A stretch of 64,000 nucleotides of DNA from an uncultured Alistipes sp. (GTDB taxonomy: Bacteria; Bacteroidota; Bacteroidia; Bacteroidales; Rikenellaceae): assembly GCA_949286165.1 (NCBI GenBank), contig CASDZK010000001.1:1-64000 (forward strand), given 5' to 3'. Shown in pieces: positions 1-8,009 of the stretch (position 1 is its first letter; each line of letters opens with the position of its first letter). The translations under genes were made by a program, and so were the position numbers. Under the pieces are notes generated by a model. That model was given only the letters and a program-made list of their open reading frames with translations, searched no databases and was not told where the DNA came from.

Positions 1-1088
1 GAAGCCTTTGCCGGACATTGCTTCATATCCAATATAAAACCGGATAATTGCGTTTCATCCAATGCAATGATCCCCTTGCCGGAATCATTGAAAGCAACAT
101 AAGAACGCACTAAACAGGCCGATCCGTCCCGACCTGCAATCTCATTAAGGCCCGGAATATCCGAAGCAATAAGCGGAATCCCGTTCCGCATCATCTCCAA
201 CGTCACATACCCGCCCTGTTCCACCAAAGAGGGGATTACGCCCATATCGGCGATTCGGTATAATTCAGCCAAACGTTCTTTCGACAAATTCCCCATCATG
301 ACAATCCGACCGTAATGCCGGTCGATAAAATTCAAGAAGCTACCGAAATCTCCGGTTCCCGCCAACACCAACTTTATATCCCTGTCGACATCCGCCGCAC
401 GCAAAAAAGCATTCGCCAAATACCCCACTCCTTTATAACGATTGATTCGTCCGACATACAATAGGATATAATCTTCGTTACCGAATCCGAACGACCGGCG
501 TATATCACGCTCCCTTGCCACAGGCAATGCGGAATCGTAACCGTTATACACCCGCACCAATTTTTCAGGAGCAATTCCGTCCACCGTTTCCAAGCAAGTC
601 TTAGCAAAATCGGTAACGCAAATGATTTTATCGCAAATCGCTTTCATTTTTTCGGACAACACAGTTTTTACTGTCGTTGTTACCGACGTCGTATTTATTT
701 TAGTCCAAGTATGCCGAATATCCAAAAAATGGAGAGTTACGACAACACGAGCCGAAAAACGTTTTTTTACTTCCTCCGCAATAGAATCATGTAACGGAGT
801 ATTAAAATGGAAAACAAGGTTTTCCGAATGAATCCAAGGCGACAATAAATTCACAACGATTTCGGCCGGCAAATCATCTTCGTTCTTTTCGGGAAACAAA
901 AAACGCCTTCCTTCTCCAGAGGCGGAAACAGAAGATAAATCTTCAATCGTAAAAACCGACACATCCTTGCAATTCAGACATACTTCCTCCACGGCAATAC
1001 CTTTACATTTTCGCAAATAAGACAGCAACTGCAAAGAATATGTCCCCGCCCCGGAATAATCATATGTCACATAAAACAGATGTATCAT
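1..1088 (-). CDS. Family GT4-like glycosyltransferase of a peptide-maturation locus (3' end cut by window edge)
   Basis: Reading the minus strand from the ATG at 1088 gives an uninterrupted frame of 362 codons to the window edge, so the C-terminus is missing. The start (MIHLFYVTYDYSGAGTYSL) and the second half look like a GT-B retaining glycosyltransferase: YVGRINRYKG, then a C-terminal Rossmann region with an EX7E-type motif (EQGGYVTLE) and GIPLIASDIPGLNEI. From memory it resembles the Bacteroidota glycosyltransferases that sit beside radical-SAM maturases and GG-leader peptides (the TIGR04157-type group); that link is inference. It lies 114 bases downstream of the peptidase-exporter gene and has its own promoter in that gap. 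No precursor peptide is visible here; it would have to be left of the window. Confidence 0.75.
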   Translation of the reverse strand, partial: MIHLFYVTYDYSGAGTYSLQLLSYLRKCKGIAVEEVCLNCKDVSVFTIEDLSSVSASGEGRRFLFPEKNEDDLPAEIVVNLLSPWIHSENLVFHFNTPLHDSIAEEVKKRFSARVVVTLHFLDIRHTWTKINTTSVTTTVKTVLSEKMKAICDKIICVTDFAKTCLETVDGIAPEKLVRVYNGYDSALPVARERDIRRSFGFGNEDYILLYVGRINRYKGVGYLANAFLRAADVDRDIKLVLAGTGDFGSFLNFIDRHYGRIVMMGNLSKERLAELYRIADMGVIPSLVEQGGYVTLEMMRNGIPLIASDIPGLNEIAGRDGSACLVRSYVAFNDSGKGIIALDETQLSGFILDMKQCPAKA

Positions 1089-1121
1089 AACAACCCATAT
1101 ACTTCATACTCCTATACGCTT

Positions 1122-1152
1122 CAAATATATAAAAAATATCCGAACAAACAAA
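1122..1152 (-). promoter_or_regulatory. Promoter of the glycosyltransferase
   Basis: On the minus strand a TATATTTG -7 element (1122-1129) lies 19 bases downstream of a TTTG -33 element (1149-1152). This is the Bacteroidota pattern with good spacing. It sits in the AT-rich 114-base gap between exporter and glycosyltransferase, so the latter can be expressed independently. Confidence 0.65.
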
Positions 1153-1202
1153 TAAAAATAAAAAAAACAAGTATTTTTTTATCTACAACTAAAAAAGACG
1201 TT

Positions 1203-3401
1203 TTATTCCAGTTCAAGTTGATCCTTGACCAAGTTAAAATAATCGCTCCGGTTTTTCAATAATTCTTCATGCGTCCCTTTTTCCGCTATCTTTCCGTTTT
1301 TAAGGACTACAATACAATCGGCCGTTCGCACGGTACTCAAACGATGAGCAACGATAACGACCGTCTTACGATAAAAGAAACGCTGCATGTTATGCATAAT
1401 GACTCGTTCGTTTTCCGTGTCCAGCGCATTCGTAGCTTCATCGAAAAAAATATATTTCGGATCTTTATAGACGGCCCGAGCAATTAATACCCGCTGTTTC
1501 TGCCCCATACTCAAGCCATGCCCTTCCGCTCCGATACGGGTATTGTAACCTAAAGGCAGATTCTTCACAAAACTTTCAATATTGGCAATGCGGACAGCCC
1601 TTTCCAACCTCTCTTTATCGGGCAGTTCATCCACAATACCGATATTGTTTCCCAAAGTATCCGAAAAAATAAACCCTTCCTGCATGACTACTCCGCAGGA
1701 ACGACGCCACCGACTATCGCTAAACCGCTGCAAAGGCATTCCGCCCAATGTAATTTCCCCTTGGACAGGCCGATAAAAACCCAATAACAGTTTCAATAAA
1801 GTAGTTTTACCGCTTCCGCTCATTCCGACAATTGCGGTTACCTTATTCGCTTCGATTTTCAAATCGATATTATTCAGAACATATTCGGAATGAGGTCCCT
1901 CGTATTGAAAACTCACATTTTTTAATTCGATATCGGCAAAAGCCGGTATCTCTTTGATCTTTTCTCCTTCTGCAGCTTCTTCGTCCTTCATTCCATGAAT
2001 TTCGCCCAAACGCTCCATACTGATTTTCGCATCTTGAGCGTCCTGAATAAATCCGATAAACTGGCCGATAGGCGCATTCAACTGTCCTAAAATATACTGC
2101 ATGGCCATCATCATACCCAAAGTCATATCCCCGTCGATAACAGCCTTCGCCGCCAAAAAAGAGACCAAAAGATTCTTACTCTGATCGATAAACAATCCGC
2201 CTATCCGCTGTACTTGCCCCAATGACATGGCTTCGACACCGACTTTAAACAGGCGGGCCTGAATCCGTTCCCATTCCCAACGTTTCTGTTTTTCGCAATT
2301 ATTCAATTTTATCTCCTGCATGCCATTGACAAGCTGCACCAAATTGCTTTGGTTGGAAGACGACTCCTGAAACCGCTTATAATCCAAATCTCTCCTTCTT
2401 TTAAGAAACGATACGACCCAAACGCCATACAGCAAACTTCCCGACAAGAAAATGATCAGAATATTCAAATGATAATAAGCCATAATAACGGCATAAACGA
2501 CAAATGTAACCGCAGAAAAAATGATTCCGATCAACGCCCCGGTCAAGAAAGACTGAATCCGATGGTTATCCCCTATTCGCTGCATGATATCGCCTACCAT
2601 TTTCGTATCGAAAAAAGCAATCGGCAAATGCATCAACTTATTCAAAAAATCGGCAATGAATGCAATGCTTACCCGAGTCGTTACATGCAACATCAACCAA
2701 CTGCGTATCAAATCGTTCGCCGTTTGTCCAAAGGTCAGGACCATTTGAGCGACCAAAGCCATAACGACAAAATGCAAATCGCTTCCGTTAATTCCGTAAT
2801 CCACGACAGCCTGCGTAATAAACGGAAACAGCAAACTCAAAATACTCCCGACAATCATGGCCAGAAACAGTTGCACTATATAGCGGGTATAAGGCTTCAA
2901 ATACCTCAACAAATAAGATAACGTCAATTTTCTCCGGCCGTTTTCTTCAGAACGGATATAAAAAGACGGCGTCGTTTCCAGTTCCAATACAGAACCATAA
3001 TGGCCATCCTCATTTTTATCGGCAATCCAATGCCGAAGGAATTGTTCCCGGTCATACCTCAACAATCCGTGAGCAGGATCGGAAACGTACACCCAATCGT
3101 TTTTTTTCCCTTTTTTAATGCGATATACGACTACGAAATGGTTTTGATTCCAATGGGCTATGCAAGGAAACACCACATCGTCGCGCAACTGTTCCCAAAT
3201 CAATTTCACACCGTTCGTACGAAATCCGATCGCTTCGGCCGCTTCGCTAATCCCCAACAAAGAAACCCCTTCCCGGGTAATATAACATTTTTCCCGAAGC
3301 GACTGCAATGAATATTCCTGCCCGTAGAATCGGGCTACGATACGCAAACAGGCAGGACCGCAATCCATCGTATCATATTGCTTATAATTCGGAAACGCCA
3401 T
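1203..3401 (-). CDS. Peptidase-containing ABC transporter (C39 peptidase, bacteriocin/RiPP exporter)
   Basis: A 732-residue PCAT: cytoplasmic C39 peptidase, membrane domain and ATPase in one chain, which cleaves a double-glycine leader and exports the peptide. Peptidase (about 1-130): Gln8, Cys14 in MDCGPACL, His88 in NHFVVVY and Asp108 in SDPA form the expected catalytic set. Membrane domain about 165-455. ATPase about 490-730 with Walker A GMSGSGKT (526-533), signature LSMGQ (630-634, a variant of LSGGQ), Walker B IFFDEAT and switch His686. All residues needed for activity are present. Its neighbour is a glycosyltransferase; substrate peptides and modifying enzymes are not in the window. 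The start is the only ATG that leaves the peptidase N-terminus intact. Confidence 0.93.
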   Translation of the reverse strand: MAFPNYKQYDTMDCGPACLRIVARFYGQEYSLQSLREKCYITREGVSLLGISEAAEAIGFRTNGVKLIWEQLRDDVVFPCIAHWNQNHFVVVYRIKKGKKNDWVYVSDPAHGLLRYDREQFLRHWIADKNEDGHYGSVLELETTPSFYIRSEENGRRKLTLSYLLRYLKPYTRYIVQLFLAMIVGSILSLLFPFITQAVVDYGINGSDLHFVVMALVAQMVLTFGQTANDLIRSWLMLHVTTRVSIAFIADFLNKLMHLPIAFFDTKMVGDIMQRIGDNHRIQSFLTGALIGIIFSAVTFVVYAVIMAYYHLNILIIFLSGSLLYGVWVVSFLKRRRDLDYKRFQESSSNQSNLVQLVNGMQEIKLNNCEKQKRWEWERIQARLFKVGVEAMSLGQVQRIGGLFIDQSKNLLVSFLAAKAVIDGDMTLGMMMAMQYILGQLNAPIGQFIGFIQDAQDAKISMERLGEIHGMKDEEAAEGEKIKEIPAFADIELKNVSFQYEGPHSEYVLNNIDLKIEANKVTAIVGMSGSGKTTLLKLLLGFYRPVQGEITLGGMPLQRFSDSRWRRSCGVVMQEGFIFSDTLGNNIGIVDELPDKERLERAVRIANIESFVKNLPLGYNTRIGAEGHGLSMGQKQRVLIARAVYKDPKYIFFDEATNALDTENERVIMHNMQRFFYRKTVVIVAHRLSTVRTADCIVVLKNGKIAEKGTHEELLKNRSDYFNLVKDQLELE

Positions 3402-3432
3402 TTAAATAAAATTAAACCACAAGGATTTTTCA

Positions 3433-3440
3433 CAAAGATA
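3433..3440 (-). promoter_or_regulatory. Candidate -7 element for the C39 exporter
   Basis: CAAAGATA on the plus strand reads TATCTTTG on the minus strand, matching TAnnTTTG, 32 bases upstream of the exporter ATG. No TTG is found at the usual distance, so this is a partial match. The rest of the 316-base gap to glyQS holds only the divergent glyQS promoter and leader. Confidence 0.4.
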
Positions 3441-3571
3441 TTCATATTTATCACTTATATCCCCTTATAAGGCACAAAAACAGATAAAAAATCTGTTTTA
3501 TCGCACTCTATTCATTACCTTCAAACCGTTCCGACGGATATTTTCCCGATTCATTTTTTTGACTGAAAAAC

Positions 3572-3601
3572 TTGAAACTTCCTCATAAAATTCTATATTT
3601 G
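3572..3601 (+). promoter_or_regulatory. Promoter of glyQS
   Basis: TTG at 3572-3574 and TATATTTG at 3594-3601 are separated by 19 bases, the Bacteroidota consensus arrangement. Transcription would start near 3608, giving a leader of roughly 110 bases before the glyQS ATG. I see no T-box-like structure in that leader. Confidence 0.7.
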
Positions 3602-3717
3602 TACATGTTACCGTTCCATGAAGGATATTTTTTTCTATTAATCAAGAATCGAAACAATTTCCTTCCGCAAAAAAGGCTAACAATATAAGGAATAAATATT
3701 AAGATTTAAAACAGGAA

Positions 3718-5274
3718 ATGACGCAAGAGGAACTTTTTAAGAAATTGATCGCTCACAGCAAGGAATACGGATTCATATTCCCTTCCAGCGAAATATACGA
3801 CGGACTCAGCGCCGTTTACGATTACGGGCAATTGGGAGTCGAACTGAAAAACAATATCAAAAAATATTGGTGGGATGCCATGGTGCGGTTGAACGACAAC
3901 ATCGTCGGCATCGATTCCGCTATTTTCATGCATCCCCGCATTTGGGAAGCGTCCGGACACGTCGGAGCTTTCAACGATCCGTTGATTGACAATAAAGACT
4001 CCAAAAAACGATACAGAGCCGACGTACTGATTGAAGAATGGCTGGCTAAACAAGACGAAAAAATAGAAAAAGAGATTGCGAAAGCCCGAAAACGTTTCGG
4101 AGAAAAATTCGACCGTCAGCAGTTCGTGGAAACATCTCCCCGGATAAAAGAGATTTCCGAGCGCCGCCATGCCGTGAACGACCGAATGGTCAAAGCTTTG
4201 ACTGAAAACAATTTAGATGAGGTAAAAAAAATCATAGAAGACTGCGAAATCGTATGTCCCATTTCCGGCACTAAAAACTGGACGGAAGTACGGCAGTTCA
4301 ACCTGATGTTCGAAACGAAAATAGGCTCGGTTTCGGAAGGCGCCAACACCATTTATCTGCGTCCGGAAACGGCGCAGGGCATTTTCGTCAATTTCCTGAA
4401 CGTACAGAAAAGCGGACGCATGAAAATCCCGTTCGGTATCGCCCAGATAGGAAAAGCCTTCCGGAACGAAATCGTTGCCCGACAGTTTATTTTCAGAATG
4501 CGGGAATTCGAACAAATGGAAATGCAGTTTTTCGTCCGTCCCGGCGACGAACTCAAATGGTTCGAATACTGGAAAGCTTTCCGGATGAGTTGGCATCGCG
4601 CCCTCGGTTTCGGCGACGACATGTACCGTTTCCACGATCATGAAAAACTGGCGCATTACGCCAATGCGGCTACCGACGTGGAATTCAGGTTTCCTTTCGG
4701 ATTCAAAGAAGTGGAAGGCATACACTCCCGTACCGACTTCGATTTGGGAAACCATCAAAAATTCTCAGGACGGAAAATACAATATTTCGACACGGAAACC
4801 GGCGAAAGTTATGTGCCTTATGTTGTGGAAACCTCTATCGGCGTGGACCGCATGGTGTTGCAGGTATTGTCCGCCGCCTTCAAGGAAGAAGAGCTGACCA
4901 AAGAAGACGGCAGCAAGGACGAACGGGTCGTATTGTCGTTCCCTGCCGCATTGGCCCCTGTAAAAGTCGCCGTATTGCCTTTGGTAAAAAAGGACGGTCT
5001 GCCTGAAATAGGACGGGAAATACTGAATGAACTGAAACTCGACTACGCCTGCCAATACGATGAAAAAGACAGCATCGGAAAACGCTACCGGCGACAAGAT
5101 GCCATAGGAACCCCGTTGTGCGTCACGGTAGACCACCAAACGGCGGAAGACCGGACCGTTACCGTACGGTACCGCGACACTATGGCCCAAGAACGCGTAG
5201 CCATCAGCGAACTTCCGGCCCTGATTGAAAGAGAAGTCAGCATGAAACAGTTGTTCAAAAAAATAACCCGGTAA
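3718..5274 (+). CDS. glyQS: Glycyl-tRNA synthetase, single-chain type
   Basis: A 518-residue class II synthetase that charges tRNA-Gly. It is the alpha2 (archaeal/eukaryal-like) form, not the alpha2beta2 bacterial form. The N-terminus has FPSSEIYDGLSAVYDYGQLG, typical of this family. Motif 2 is seen in FRNEIVARQFIFRMREFEQ and motif 3 in ETSIGVDRMVL. The last ~110 residues form the anticodon-binding domain (PVKVAVLPLVKKDG onward). The ATG at 3718 follows an A-rich AACAGGA stretch. It is monocistronic: own promoter upstream and a strong terminator 37 bases after the stop. Confidence 0.97.
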   Translation: MTQEELFKKLIAHSKEYGFIFPSSEIYDGLSAVYDYGQLGVELKNNIKKYWWDAMVRLNDNIVGIDSAIFMHPRIWEASGHVGAFNDPLIDNKDSKKRYRADVLIEEWLAKQDEKIEKEIAKARKRFGEKFDRQQFVETSPRIKEISERRHAVNDRMVKALTENNLDEVKKIIEDCEIVCPISGTKNWTEVRQFNLMFETKIGSVSEGANTIYLRPETAQGIFVNFLNVQKSGRMKIPFGIAQIGKAFRNEIVARQFIFRMREFEQMEMQFFVRPGDELKWFEYWKAFRMSWHRALGFGDDMYRFHDHEKLAHYANAATDVEFRFPFGFKEVEGIHSRTDFDLGNHQKFSGRKIQYFDTETGESYVPYVVETSIGVDRMVLQVLSAAFKEEELTKEDGSKDERVVLSFPAALAPVKVAVLPLVKKDGLPEIGREILNELKLDYACQYDEKDSIGKRYRRQDAIGTPLCVTVDHQTAEDRTVTVRYRDTMAQERVAISELPALIEREVSMKQLFKKITR

Positions 5275-5310
5275 TAAACATCCGGAAAATTCAAAGAACG
5301 AAAACGTTAC

Positions 5311-5348
5311 GGTCCGGAAAATGCATTGACTATTCCGGACCGTTTTTT
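5311..5348 (+). terminator. Intrinsic terminator of glyQS
   Basis: GGTCCGGAA (5311-5319) pairs with TTCCGGACC (5333-5341) around a 13-base loop and is followed by GTTTTTTAT. It also shows that a TTG start at 5326 for the next gene is wrong, because that codon lies in the loop. Confidence 0.85.
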
Positions 5349-5370
5349 ATCCATTTTTCATTTCAACGCC

Positions 5371-6561
5371 ATGAAATTCCGAATCAGTACCCTTGGATTA
5401 TTGCCCCGCATCATTATCGCAATCGTCGCCGGGATCGTTTGCGCCTGGTTTTTCCCCGTTTGGAGCGTACGAATTTTCGTTACCGTGAACGGCATTTTCG
5501 GAAATTTTCTGGATTTCATTATCCCTCTAATCATTCTGGGATTGGTTGCTCCCGGCATCGCCGAAATGGGGAAAAATGCGGGTCGTTTATTAGGCATTAC
5601 CGCTTTATTGGCTTACGGTTCTACCCTTTTCTCCGGATTCATGACCTATTTCGCCTGCCAATGGGCATTTACCGACCTGTTGCGAATACAATCTTCCGGA
5701 TTGACGGAAATGACCTCGGCCCATTCGGGGTTACTCCCCTATTTCTCTATCGACATGCCACCGGTCATCGGAGTCATGAGCGCTTTATTGTTGGCGTTCG
5801 TATTGGGCTTAGGAGTGTCCGTCTCCTCCGGAAACACCATAAAACAGGGATTTTCCGAATTTCGGGAAATCATCATGAAACTGATCTCATCCGTCATTAT
5901 TCCCTTTCTTCCTTTTTATATTTTCGGCATATTTCTGAAAATGGGAGCAGAAGGGCAAGTGACCGGCATTTTGACCCTGTTCGTCAAAGTCATTGCGGTC
6001 ATATTCATTCTCCACATTCTGTTGCTACTCATACAATACCTGACGGCAGGGATCGTTTCAAGAAAAAATCCGTTCAAATTATTAAAAAACATGCTCCCGG
6101 CCTATGTGACCGCCTTAGGAACCCAATCGTCGGCAGCGACCATTCCCGTCACATTGGCGCAAACCCGTAAAAACGGGGTGCAGGAAGAATTGGCGGGATT
6201 CGTCATTCCCTTATGCGCCACCATTCATCTGGCCGGCAGCACCATGTACATAACGGCATGTGCCATGGCCATTATGTACATGAACGACATGACCGTATCT
6301 TTAAATATTTTCACAGGTTTTATTTTCATGCTGGGCATCACGATGGTTGCAGCCCCGGGAGTTCCGGGCGGGGCTATCATGGCCGCACTTGGATTATTGT
6401 CTTCCATGCTGGGATTCGACGAAACCTTGCAGGCGTTGATGATCGCTTTATATATTGCCATGGACAGCTTCGGCACGGCCTGCAACGTTACGGGCGATGG
6501 CGCGTTGGCTGTCATCATCGACCGAATCAACCGCAAAAACAAATACAAAAAAAGAGCGTAG
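5371..6561 (+). CDS. DAACS-family amino acid/dicarboxylate:cation symporter with altered ion/substrate motifs
   Basis: A 396-residue polytopic inner-membrane protein of the glutamate-transporter (DAACS/SLC1) fold. It aligns with the core of this family: a hairpin motif with GTQSSAATIPVT where GltPh has the serine-rich STSSSSGTLPVT, then IPLCATI, a broken TM7, GVPGGAIMAALG, and DSFGTACNVTGD in TM8. Two family-defining sites differ. The NMDGT sodium-site motif reads HLAGS, and the TM8 arginine that binds a side-chain carboxylate is glycine (DMGRT becomes DSFGT). So an acidic substrate is unlikely and the substrate is unknown. I chose ATG 5371; the longer TTG frame begins inside the glyQS terminator. 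It is convergent with mgsA. Confidence 0.85.
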   Translation: MKFRISTLGLLPRIIIAIVAGIVCAWFFPVWSVRIFVTVNGIFGNFLDFIIPLIILGLVAPGIAEMGKNAGRLLGITALLAYGSTLFSGFMTYFACQWAFTDLLRIQSSGLTEMTSAHSGLLPYFSIDMPPVIGVMSALLLAFVLGLGVSVSSGNTIKQGFSEFREIIMKLISSVIIPFLPFYIFGIFLKMGAEGQVTGILTLFVKVIAVIFILHILLLLIQYLTAGIVSRKNPFKLLKNMLPAYVTALGTQSSAATIPVTLAQTRKNGVQEELAGFVIPLCATIHLAGSTMYITACAMAIMYMNDMTVSLNIFTGFIFMLGITMVAAPGVPGGAIMAALGLLSSMLGFDETLQALMIALYIAMDSFGTACNVTGDGALAVIIDRINRKNKYKKRA

Positions 6562-6585
6562 CTCTTATCCTTTCAGGCTACGCTC
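6547..6585 (-). terminator. mgsA terminator embedded in both convergent genes' 3' ends
   Basis: GAGCGTAGC (6554-6562) pairs with GCTACGCTC (6577-6585). On the minus strand the stem is followed by TTTTTTTG, so it terminates mgsA. One arm encodes the last residues of MgsA and the other overlaps the symporter stop codon. Confidence 0.7.
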
Positions 6586-7032
6586 GATATACGACCGATA
6601 ATCCTTAACCTCCCGCACATATTCGCCTTCGAAAAAGGGCGAAGCGATCAAGAAATCCGCAGTCGATCGATTGATGGCCATCGGCACGTTATAAACGGTC
6701 GCCAGCCTCATCAACGCCTTTACATCCACATCATGCGGCTGCGCCATCATCGGGTCCCAGAAAAAGATCAAGGTATCCACCTCTCCTTCGGCAATCATGG
6801 CACCCAACTGTTGGTCGCCTCCCAACGGGCCGGACTTCAGAAAAGTGATATCGAACCTGCCGTGTTCGTTTCCCCGCCGGTCCATTAAAGTCTGGGCTAC
6901 CATTTTCCCCGTAGTTCCCGTACAGATCAAATGATGTTTCAGCAACACTTCCCAATTCCAATCCACCCACGCCGCCAGATCGCGTTTCATATTGTCATGC
7001 GCGACGAGAGCGATTCTCTTTTTTCCTAACAT
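6565..7032 (-). CDS. mgsA: Methylglyoxal synthase
   Basis: 155 residues, normal length for MgsA, which converts dihydroxyacetone phosphate to methylglyoxal and phosphate in the cytoplasm (the glycolytic bypass used when sugar phosphates accumulate). Family motifs are all present: KRIALVAHDN at the N-terminus, CTGTTGK (phosphate binding), SGPLGGDQQ with the catalytic Asp region, FFWDPM, HDVDVKAL and NRSTADF. It lies 13 bases downstream of cysQ and is presumably co-transcribed with it; no separate promoter is seen in the short gap. Its 3' end carries its own terminator stem. Confidence 0.96.
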   Translation of the reverse strand: MLGKKRIALVAHDNMKRDLAAWVDWNWEVLLKHHLICTGTTGKMVAQTLMDRRGNEHGRFDITFLKSGPLGGDQQLGAMIAEGEVDTLIFFWDPMMAQPHDVDVKALMRLATVYNVPMAINRSTADFLIASPFFEGEYVREVKDYRSYIERSLKG

Positions 7033-7045
7033 AATTTATTTACAT

Positions 7046-7888
7046 TTATAATTCAACACCTTTCACATAAGCGATAAAAGGATCGATTACCAACGTGCGC
7101 TTATTATAAGCGATATCTTCTCCGCCGATATGTTTTACCGTAGCCTCCACGGCATTGGCTATAGCATGCCCCGCCGCAATGTCCCAATCGAACACGGAAG
7201 TCAGCCGAATGTAAACATCCGCTTTCCCTTCCGCGATATAACAAAACTTCTTGGAACTGCCGCAATGTATTTCCTCTACCGGACCGAATTTTTTACGCAA
7301 GTCATCGATGAACTCTTCCGTTTCATGCGTCATATGCGAACGAGTGACGATTACGCGCAAAGGACGGGAAGCGTCCCAATTGTGAGGAGCCAAACGAACC
7401 GCCAAAGCATAAAGCGCGTTGATCTGAAAAGCTTCTCCCCGTTTTTCCGCAGCGTGCTCGATCAGAAAAGCGCCGCGATCCGGATCGGAAAAATAAAGTT
7501 TGTCTTCCGCCGGAACGTAAATAACGCCGAACAACGGTCTGTTATCCGTCATCAAAGCAATGCATACCACGAATTCGTCGTTTTTGTTCACGAATTCCCG
7601 CGTACCGTCGATCGGATCGACCAACCAATACAGATCCCAACGATAACGTTCTTCAAATAGCATGTTTCTGCCTTCCTCGCTCAACATGGGGACCCTCGTC
7701 TGCGAAAGATACTTTTTAATCTTCTCATGCGACACCCGGTCGGCCTCGGTAACCAGCGTATTGTCGGATTTTATATTGACATCGAACTCGGTATGCGCGT
7801 TATATATTTTCATGATATCCACACCGGCCACTACCGCCGCATTGCAGGCATTGATCAATAAATAATCCGTTAATTCTCTGTTTATCAT
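7046..7888 (-). CDS. cysQ: 3'(2'),5'-bisphosphate nucleotidase CysQ
   Basis: 280-residue member of the inositol-monophosphatase superfamily. It removes the 3' phosphate from PAP (3'-phosphoadenosine 5'-phosphate), a by-product of sulfate activation and of acyl-carrier phosphopantetheinylation. Metal-binding motif A is DPIDGTREF, preceded by the SEEG motif (MLSEEGRN), and motif B is DWDIAAGHAI. These are the residues that hold the Mg ions. First gene of a cysQ-mgsA pair with a promoter about 60 bases upstream. The close relative inositol-1-monophosphatase is the main alternative, but the TREFVNKNDEF segment after motif A favours CysQ. Confidence 0.93.
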   Translation of the reverse strand: MINRELTDYLLINACNAAVVAGVDIMKIYNAHTEFDVNIKSDNTLVTEADRVSHEKIKKYLSQTRVPMLSEEGRNMLFEERYRWDLYWLVDPIDGTREFVNKNDEFVVCIALMTDNRPLFGVIYVPAEDKLYFSDPDRGAFLIEHAAEKRGEAFQINALYALAVRLAPHNWDASRPLRVIVTRSHMTHETEEFIDDLRKKFGPVEEIHCGSSKKFCYIAEGKADVYIRLTSVFDWDIAAGHAIANAVEATVKHIGGEDIAYNKRTLVIDPFIAYVKGVEL

Positions 7889-7944
7889 AACTTTAAGCAG
7901 GACCTATATTCTTATTACATTTTACAAAATAAGTTATATTTTTT

Positions 7945-7977
7945 CAAATATAAAAAATTAGAAACTCTATTTTACAA
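7945..7977 (-). promoter_or_regulatory. Promoter of cysQ-mgsA
   Basis: Minus-strand TATATTTG (7945-7952) lies downstream of a TTG (7975-7977) with 22 bases between, slightly longer than usual. The -7 element is 57 bases upstream of the cysQ ATG. Confidence 0.5.
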
Positions 7978-8009
7978 TATCCGGTTTGCAGATTTTCTGC
8001 CAATGCCGG

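Noticed and set aside
5326..5370. TTG start extending the symporter by 15 residues
   Set aside because: The TTG is inside the loop of the glyQS terminator; ATG 5371 begins the hydrophobic N-terminus.
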